From Flavobacteriales bacterium UBA2104 (GTDB taxonomy: Bacteria > Bacteroidota > Bacteroidia > Flavobacteriales_D > Crocinitomicaceae), in the NCBI GenBank assembly GCA_002331485.1, contig DCYS01000040.1:1-64000 (forward strand): 64,000 nucleotides of DNA. Reading direction: 5' to 3'. The notes beneath the pieces are model-generated. The model searched no databases. It was given only the letters and a program-made list of their open reading frames with translations, and was not told where the DNA came from. The position numbers were made by a program, and so were the translations under genes. Of this stretch, positions 58,905-64,000 are shown one piece after another. Numbering within the stretch: the first letter of the stretch is position 1; the number at the start of each line of letters is the position of its first letter.

Positions 58905-59534
58905 ATGGAGTTTTCTTTATATCCAGTAACACTTGTGGTGATTGTAGCAACAGTATTGTTGTCTATTCGAGCTTTTAATGATTCATCGGTCAAGTACAAA
59001 TGGATCTACTATCCATATAAATTGAAACGAAATAATGAATGGTACAGATCTATTTCACACATGTTCATTCATGGGGATTATATCCATCTATTTTTTAATA
59101 TGTTCGTTTTGTTCTCATTCGGAAGGTTAATGGAAATTGAATTGATCGCTGCTTATGGAAGAACTATGGGCCATTTACACTTTTTTCTATTGTATTTTCT
59201 AGGTGGATTGGCAGCTGGAATATGGCCTTTTATTAGAAATGCCGATAATCCGAATTACATGAGCCTGGGAGCCTCTGGGGCTGTCTCAGCTGTTCTGTTT
59301 GCATCCATTCTGTGGTACCCTCAAGGTGGAATTTACTTAATGTTCATTCCAGTGGAGATTCCTGCGTGGTTATTTGGTATAATTTACCTGGCATTCGAGT
59401 ATTACATGACAAAAAGAGGAGGATCGGGAATTGCTCATGATGCTCACTTTGGAGGTGCAGTATTCGGATTGTTTTATGTTTTAGTTATCAATTTTGACAA
59501 GGGAAAGGCATTTTTTTCATATATTTTTAGTTGA
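58905..59534 (+). CDS. Rhomboid family intramembrane serine protease
   Basis: A 209-residue membrane protease with about six helices. The HxxxN motif is HLFFN (His61, Asn65). The nucleophile is Ser124 in GASGAVSA and the base His181 in HDAHFGGAVFG. It cuts substrates within or near the membrane; natural targets in bacteria are mostly unknown. The N-terminal basic patch (YPYKLKRNNEWYRSISHMF) is typical of the shorter forms. It overlaps or abuts the class IV aminotransferase that follows, so both are in one transcript with the FMN reductase gene. Confidence 0.92.
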   Translation: MEFSLYPVTLVVIVATVLLSIRAFNDSSVKYKWIYYPYKLKRNNEWYRSISHMFIHGDYIHLFFNMFVLFSFGRLMEIELIAAYGRTMGHLHFFLLYFLGGLAAGIWPFIRNADNPNYMSLGASGAVSAVLFASILWYPQGGIYLMFIPVEIPAWLFGIIYLAFEYYMTKRGGSGIAHDAHFGGAVFGLFYVLVINFDKGKAFFSYIFS

Positions 59535-59536
59535 TT

Positions 59537-60397
59537 ATGGCGCTACTCTATGTAAATAACAATGGTGAGGTATTAAAAAATGAGGGAGCAACCTTGGCCT
59601 CCGCAAATCGTGGTCATCTATACGGAGATGGTCTTTTTGAGAGTATTCGTGTAATAAATGGTCATCCCGTAAATCTAGAAGCACATATTTTAAGAATGCT
59701 GGAAGGAGCAATTGCTCTAAAGATGAGAACGCCATCATTTTTTTCGACATCATTTTTTGAGGAGAAGATCAATGAGCTATTGGATGCTTCCTCTATAAAG
59801 GACGGTGGTAGAGTAAGAATATCATTAGATAGAATGTCCGGAGGAACCTACAAGCCAGTATCAAACGAAGTAACGTATTTTATCGAGGTTTATCCAATAG
59901 ATACTAATGAGTATGTTTTGAATTCGCGAGGTTGGGAGATCGATCTTTACACTTCCATGCGCAAGCAAAAGAATAAACTTTCGAATTACAAAACTAAGAA
60001 TGGATTACTATACGTGATGAGTGCAATTGAGGCTCAGGAAAAGGAATTGGATGATCTATTGATCACAGATCAGAGAGGTTCGATCTTGGAAGGGTCGTCT
60101 GCTAATCTTTTTGTCGTTAGTAATGGCGTGCTTTATACTCCCGGTCTAGATGAAGGTTGTTTAGGAGGAGTGATGCGAATGACATTGATCAATATTGCGC
60201 TTGAGAATGGTATTAAAGTATATGAGTCTTCTATCATGCCACAAAATCTATTAGCGGCAGATGAGGTTTTTCTCACAAATGCAATTCAAGGAATAATTTG
60301 GGTTGGAGGTTACAGAACAAAACGCTATGTCAACGAAACCTCAACTCGTTTGTTGAGTTTATTAAATGAATATTTTAATAAACCATTAGCACAATGA
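59537..60397 (+). CDS. Class IV aminotransferase (branched-chain aminotransferase or aminodeoxychorismate lyase-like)
   Basis: A 286-residue PLP enzyme of fold type IV. GHLYGDGLFESIRVINGHPVNLEAHILRM is the opening, the Schiff-base lysine lies in KLSNYKTKNGLLYVM, and the PLP-phosphate loop is GSSANLFVV with EVFLTNAIQGIIWVGG near the end. The sequence does not settle whether it is an aminodeoxychorismate lyase (PabC), D-amino acid or branched-chain transaminase. ATG at 59537 is chosen over the TTG at 59531. It follows the rhomboid gene and overlaps the FMN reductase by 4 bases. Confidence 0.86.
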   Translation: MALLYVNNNGEVLKNEGATLASANRGHLYGDGLFESIRVINGHPVNLEAHILRMLEGAIALKMRTPSFFSTSFFEEKINELLDASSIKDGGRVRISLDRMSGGTYKPVSNEVTYFIEVYPIDTNEYVLNSRGWEIDLYTSMRKQKNKLSNYKTKNGLLYVMSAIEAQEKELDDLLITDQRGSILEGSSANLFVVSNGVLYTPGLDEGCLGGVMRMTLINIALENGIKVYESSIMPQNLLAADEVFLTNAIQGIIWVGGYRTKRYVNETSTRLLSLLNEYFNKPLAQ

Positions 60398-60936
60398 AAA
60401 TATTAGGCTTTGCAGGGAGTACAAGTTCAAAATCAATCAACAAGAAACTTGTTAGTTTTACTTTAGATCAAATAAGTGATTCTTCATTGGAGACAGAATT
60501 GATCGACCTTAATGACTACAAGCTTCCAATGTTCAATGTTGATGTAGAAGAGAAAGATGGCTACCCTGACAACGCATACAAATTCTTAGAAAAACTTAAT
60601 GAAGCAGATGCACTAATAGTCTCAATGGCAGAGCATAATAACTCATATGCCGCAGAAGTTAAAAACCTCTTAGACTGGTGCTCCAGGATTGAATTAGGTT
60701 TTTTTGGTGAGAAACCAATGCTTTTGATGTCAACGTCACCTGGTGGATATGGAGGAGGAAACGTTCTTGAAGCTTCCAAACAGCGCTTTCCTAAATTCAA
60801 GGCTGATATTATACGAACTTTCAAACTCCCTTCCTTCAACGATAATTTCAGTGAGGATCATGGAATTACTGATGAGGAAAATAGAAGTGAGCATTCAAAA
60901 GCTTTGAATCAATTTCTTGATCACCTCTCTAAATAG
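60394..60936 (+). CDS. NADPH-dependent FMN reductase family protein
   Basis: A 180-residue flavodoxin-like protein. KILGFAGSTSSKSINKKLVSFTL is the FMN-phosphate loop, PMFNVDVEEKDGYP the following loop, and ALIVSMAEHNNSYAAEVKNLLDWCSR with MLLMSTSPGGYGGGNV contact the isoalloxazine ring. It resembles the azoreductase/chromate-reductase group. It overlaps the aminotransferase by 4 bases and ends 37 bases before a hairpin. Confidence 0.9.
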   Translation: MKILGFAGSTSSKSINKKLVSFTLDQISDSSLETELIDLNDYKLPMFNVDVEEKDGYPDNAYKFLEKLNEADALIVSMAEHNNSYAAEVKNLLDWCSRIELGFFGEKPMLLMSTSPGGYGGGNVLEASKQRFPKFKADIIRTFKLPSFNDNFSEDHGITDEENRSEHSKALNQFLDHLSK

Positions 60937-60972
60937 TTTATCAACAATTCAGGTTTTTTAATTAATTATCCT

Positions 60973-60998
60973 AACACCCCTATTTTTTGTAGGGTGTT
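60973..60998 (+). terminator. Weak terminator after the FMN reductase gene
   Basis: A 7-bp stem (60973-60979 with 60992-60998), extendable by two pairs through a bulge, and a modest T-rich tail (TTCAGTTT). It lies 37 bases after the stop and about 130 bases before glnN. Confidence 0.5.
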
Positions 60999-61085
60999 TC
61001 AGTTTAATAAGCTTAAAAATTAAAAATAACCCTATTATAATTAAGGGTTGTTGATAAAAAATATAGAAAATCCGTAATTACCCCC

Positions 61086-61105
61086 TCTATTTTTGTCTAT
61101 TTTTG
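61086..61105 (+). promoter_or_regulatory. Tandem double -7 box upstream of glnN
   Basis: Two exact copies of TCTATTTTTG in a row (61086-61095, 61096-61105). Each contains TATTTTTG, which fits TAnnTTTG. The two predicted transcript starts would be 10 bases, one helical turn, apart. No TTG is found at the -33 distance of either, which suggests activator dependence, plausible for nitrogen control. Confidence 0.5.
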
Positions 61106-61126
61106 TGGAAACTTTAAAAAATAGTC

Positions 61127-63310
61127 ATGTCAAGTGTTCGAAAACAAGCGTACCAAGATGTACTGCAGAGAAGTCCAAAAGAAATCGAATCTGGTGAAAA
61201 GATCTCTAAATCATTTGGAGAGAAGGTTTTTCATCTAGAGGTAATGCGTGAGTATCTTCCCGATGAAGCGTATAAATCAATAAAAGCAGCTATTGCGAAT
61301 GGAACTCGTATTGAGCGTCGCATTGCTGACCAGGTAGCTTCTGCTATGAAAGATTGGGCACTTGATAAAGGGGCTACTCACTATACACACTGGTTCCAAC
61401 CATTAACTGGATCTACAGCTGAGAAACACGATGCATTTTTCAAACCAGTTGGTCCAGGTAGAGCGATTGAACAATTTAGTGGTGAACTTTTAGTGCAACA
61501 AGAGCCTGATGCTTCTTCTTTTCCACACGGAGGAATCCGAAATACTTTCGAAGCACGAGGATATACGGCTTGGGATCCATCTTCTCCTGCATTCGTTATT
61601 GCAGATACATTATGTATTCCAACAATATTTATTGCATATACAGGTGAGGCTCTTGATTACAAGATGCCATTATTGAAAGCACTACACGCTGTTGATGAAG
61701 CAGCAGTAGATGTTTGTAAATATTTTGATAAGAATGTTACTAAGGTAAATGCTACTTTGGGATGGGAGCAAGAATATTTCTTGATCGATAAAGCATTTTA
61801 TAACGCTCGTCCCGATCTATTAATGACTGGTAGAGTTTTATTCGGACATCCACCAGCAAAAGGTCAGCAATTAGACGATCACTATTTCGGATCAATTCCT
61901 GAACGTGTAACAACATTCATGAAAGATTTTGAAAGAGAATCAATTCGTTTAGGTATACCTGTTACGACTCGTCACAATGAAGTAGCTCCCAATCAGTTTG
62001 AATGTGCTCCAATATTTGAGGAGTGTAACCTAGCAAATGATCACAACTTATTGCTAATGGACCTCTTGGAAAAGGTGGCGCGAAAGCATGATTTCAGAGT
62101 TGTTCTTCATGAAAAGCCTTTCCCAGGATTAAATGGTTCAGGAAAGCATAATAACTGGTCACTTGCAACAGATACCGGTGTAAACTTATTAGCTCCTGGT
62201 AAGAACCCAAAGAGCAATATGCAGTTTCTAACGTTCTTCGTGAACACGATCAAGGCAATTCATGATCATGCTGATCTATTAAGAGCATCGATAGCTAGTG
62301 CATCGAATGATCATAGACTAGGTGGACATGAAGCACCACCAGCGATCATCTCAGCTTTCATTGGTTCACAATTGACAAAAGTGTTAGATGATCTTGAGCA
62401 GAATATCAAAGCGGGTAAAATGACACCTCAGGACAAAACTGAGTTGAAACTAAACATTGGTAAGATCCCTCAGATCTTGTTGGATAACACAGATCGAAAC
62501 AGAACTTCTCCTTTTGCATTTACAGGTAACAAGTTTGAGTTTAGAGCTGTTGGATCATTAGCCAACTGTGCTCAACCAATGATCATTTTGAACACAATTA
62601 TGGCTAAACAGCTACAGTTGTTCAAAACAAGCGTAGATAAACGAATCAAGAAAGGAGATAGCAAAGATGAAGCAATTCTTAAAGAACTTCAAAAACTTAT
62701 AAAAGAGTCTAAGGATATTCGTTTTGAAGGAAATGGATATGGTGAAGAATGGGTAAAAGAAGCCAAAAAGAGAGGCCTGAGCAACATGAAAGATGCACCT
62801 AGTGCACTTAAAGTTTGGGAGAGAAAAGAGGTTATCGAGTTATTTGAAGAAATGAATGTATTCTCGAAAAGAGAACTTCTCGCTCGACAGGAAATAGAGT
62901 TTGAAAAATATGTTCTTCGTTTACAGATCGAGGCAAGATTAATTGGAGATCTTACTCAGAACCATGTAATTCCTGCTGTGATCAACTATCAGAATAGGTT
63001 GATTGATAATATCAAAGGATTAACAGAAGTTCTGGGTAAAGAAGCGATGGCAGGAATGGATGCACAGAAGTCTCTTCTCTCGGATCTATCTGTACACCTG
63101 AATAAAATGCAGGAGGTATCTAGAAAAATGTTAGAAAACAGAAAGAAAGCTAACAAGATCGAAGATATTCAGAAGAAAGCTGCTGCATACAGAGATACAG
63201 TAAAAGTTCACTTTGATGAGATCGCGTACCACACTGATAAGTTAGAAGTCCTAGTAGATGATGAGATCTGGCCTTTCCCTAAGATCAGAGAAATGTTGTT
63301 TACTAGCTAG
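61127..63310 (+). CDS. glnN: Type III glutamine synthetase (GlnN)
   Basis: A 727-residue large glutamine synthetase of the GSIII class, which adds ammonia to glutamate with ATP and forms dodecamers. Hallmarks are FFKPVGPGRAIEQFSGELLVQQEPDASSFPHGGIRNTFEARGYTAWDPSSPAF, the ATP/metal part WEQEYFLIDKAFY, RHNEVAPNQFECAPIFEE, the conserved NGSGKHNNWSLAT, and NDHRLGGHEAPPAIISAF. The length matches GSIII (about 700-730), found mainly in Bacteroidota. A coiled C-terminal part ends the protein. It is a single gene with a leader of about 20 bases and a terminator. No classic GlnA is in the window. Confidence 0.96.
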   Translation: MSSVRKQAYQDVLQRSPKEIESGEKISKSFGEKVFHLEVMREYLPDEAYKSIKAAIANGTRIERRIADQVASAMKDWALDKGATHYTHWFQPLTGSTAEKHDAFFKPVGPGRAIEQFSGELLVQQEPDASSFPHGGIRNTFEARGYTAWDPSSPAFVIADTLCIPTIFIAYTGEALDYKMPLLKALHAVDEAAVDVCKYFDKNVTKVNATLGWEQEYFLIDKAFYNARPDLLMTGRVLFGHPPAKGQQLDDHYFGSIPERVTTFMKDFERESIRLGIPVTTRHNEVAPNQFECAPIFEECNLANDHNLLLMDLLEKVARKHDFRVVLHEKPFPGLNGSGKHNNWSLATDTGVNLLAPGKNPKSNMQFLTFFVNTIKAIHDHADLLRASIASASNDHRLGGHEAPPAIISAFIGSQLTKVLDDLEQNIKAGKMTPQDKTELKLNIGKIPQILLDNTDRNRTSPFAFTGNKFEFRAVGSLANCAQPMIILNTIMAKQLQLFKTSVDKRIKKGDSKDEAILKELQKLIKESKDIRFEGNGYGEEWVKEAKKRGLSNMKDAPSALKVWERKEVIELFEEMNVFSKRELLARQEIEFEKYVLRLQIEARLIGDLTQNHVIPAVINYQNRLIDNIKGLTEVLGKEAMAGMDAQKSLLSDLSVHLNKMQEVSRKMLENRKKANKIEDIQKKAAAYRDTVKVHFDEIAYHTDKLEVLVDDEIWPFPKIREMLFTS

Positions 63311-63330
63311 ATTTAAATATTCAAAAAAAG

Positions 63331-63365
63331 AAAAAGTGCTGCTCGGAAGGGTGGCACTTTTTTTA
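63331..63365 (+). terminator. Terminator after glnN
   Basis: An 8-bp stem (63332-63339 with 63354-63361) around a 14-base loop, with a run of T after it. It is 21 bases past the stop. Confidence 0.75.
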
Positions 63366-63490
63366 TGAAATCCAAAAACTTCTGGGAATCGTAACTTAAA
63401 TAACATTTGATTTGAATGAACCTTTTTTTATTATTACTGTTTAATAAGTAGTAGTTAAAGGTTAAACAAAAAGGCTAAATACTTAAATTT

Positions 63491-64000
63491 ATGACAACGG
63501 AGGTTACAAAACTGTGGCATATTGATGCGATTCAATTATTAGAAGGTATTCCTTATGAAGATAAGGTGGCTTTCGAGAAATTGGTGACAACTCGTAATCA
63601 TAAGAAAAACGAATACATTTATAAGGCAGGGGATCCTATGACGGAGATTTGCTTTGTAGTAGGTGGAAGAGTGAAAGTTGGTAAGCATGCAACGAATGGG
63701 AAGGAATGTATTAAACGAATCGTTAATGAGGGAGAGTATTTCGGAGAGATCGGAGTATTGGACAGAGGAAGTCAGGAGCACAGAAATAATTTCGCTCAGG
63801 TTATGGAGCACGACACGATCGTTTGTACTATGCCGTATGAACAATTCAGACAGATTTTAGACAAACACAAGATCCTTCTGGACCGTGTTATTCAAAATAT
63901 TTTAGCAAATTATAGAAGAGTGGATAGTAGGCTGGAGTCTATTATGTTTAAAGATGCACGTACTAGATTGATCGAATACATAAAGGAATTAGCAGAAGAT
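63491..64000 (+). CDS. Crp/Fnr family transcriptional regulator, 3' end outside window
   Basis: 170 codons from ATG at 63491 stay open to the window edge. The cNMP-binding-type domain is visible: YIYKAGDPMTEICFVVGGRVKVGKHATNGKECIKRIVNEGEYFGEIGVLDRG, then a long dimer helix with FKDARTRLIEYIKELAED, the linker typical of Bacteroidota Crp/Fnr proteins before the helix-turn-helix. The DNA-binding helix is beyond the edge. No Fe-S Cys cluster (Fnr) is seen in the N-terminal part. It follows glnN by 180 bases with its own AT-rich upstream region (imperfect repeat GTTTAA ... TTAAAC around 63440-63470). Whether it controls glnN is unknown. Confidence 0.88.
   Translation, partial: MTTEVTKLWHIDAIQLLEGIPYEDKVAFEKLVTTRNHKKNEYIYKAGDPMTEICFVVGGRVKVGKHATNGKECIKRIVNEGEYFGEIGVLDRGSQEHRNNFAQVMEHDTIVCTMPYEQFRQILDKHKILLDRVIQNILANYRRVDSRLESIMFKDARTRLIEYIKELAED

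Noticed and set aside
63440..63470. Inverted repeat GTTTAA ... TTAAAC upstream of the Crp/Fnr gene
   Set aside because: It is AT-rich and imperfect around a long centre, as expected by chance in this base composition; noted but not called an operator.

Overview
The window is a chromosomal segment of an AT-rich member of the Bacteroidota, most likely a marine-type Flavobacteriales relative. The evidence is a type IX secretion (T9SS) sorting domain next to a PorP/SprF porin-like protein, a second T9SS cargo (M1 peptidase), type III glutamine synthetase, many Bacteroidota-restricted families (DUF3127, DUF493, PD40-OmpA proteins), weak Shine-Dalgarno sequences, and promoters of the Bacteroidota kind (TTG or TTTG, about 19-20 bases, then TAnnTTTG). 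I see no phage, insertion sequence, CRISPR array or defence island. This is core genome with some unusual housekeeping genes. Both ends are cut: base 2 starts inside an adhesin-type T9SS protein, and base 64000 lies inside a Crp/Fnr regulator.

Layout. 1-1.4 kb: T9SS type B cargo tail plus PorP/SprF. 1.4-1.65 kb: tRNA-Arg(ACG) with a duplicated 5' end. 1.7-5.6 kb: clpS, then an operon of ABC permease, ribD and a DMT exporter. 5.7-9.9 kb: NamZ-like muramidase, DUF3127, flavin reductase, RluA, a beta-barrel protein. 10-11.2 kb: a small leaderless operon including DUF493 and a membrane-anchored T9SS-CTD-like protein. 11.3-16 kb: M1 peptidase-ruvX-upp-membrane protein-HAD nucleotidase. 16-18.7 kb: Lrp regulator facing a gamma-lyase/synthase, and a methyltransferase. 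18.7-22.6 kb: prfC, L,D-transpeptidase, FAH hydrolase, exonuclease. 22.7-27.3 kb: two PD40/OmpA paralogues. 27.4-32.3 kb: 2-oxoacid dehydrogenase E2, a glycosyltransferase fusion operon with RidA, and PabA/TrpG. 32.4-36 kb: active plus inactive M16 peptidases. 36-40 kb: a prokaryotic ionotropic glutamate receptor, an HPF-like protein, a substrate-binding-domain histidine kinase, recR. 40-44.2 kb: membrane protein-smpB-bile acid symporter; serC-serA. 44.3-45.8 kb: a ribosomal protein bTHX with a histone-H1-like tail, TrmH, HU. 46-50.2 kb: fmt-MATE-RlmI operon and a pseudouridine synthase. 50.3-52.3 kb: paaG-paaH-like beta-oxidation pair. 52.3-54 kb: ECF sigma factor with a TPR membrane partner. 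54-56.6 kb: small protein, Dps, two SDR proteins. 56.6-61 kb: rpe, L,D-transpeptidase lipoprotein, rhomboid, class IV aminotransferase, FMN reductase. 61-64 kb: glnN and a Crp/Fnr gene.

Functional threads. Several genes act on the cell envelope (NamZ-like hydrolase, two L,D-transpeptidases, PD40-OmpA/SPOR protein, M16 pair, T9SS parts). Two unrelated signalling architectures, a ligand-gated K+ channel and a histidine kinase, use SBP_bac_3-type binding domains and lie 0.5 kb apart. Translation and ribosome functions are frequent (prfC, smpB, fmt, TrmH, RlmI, two or more pseudouridine synthases, HPF, bTHX). The points most worth a second look are the bTHX-histone-tail protein, the glutamate-receptor channel, the tRNA-Arg with a covarying 19-56 tertiary pair and an element between it and its promoter, and a recurring arrangement in which the -7 box lies 3-9 bases before the start codon (predicted leaderless mRNAs).
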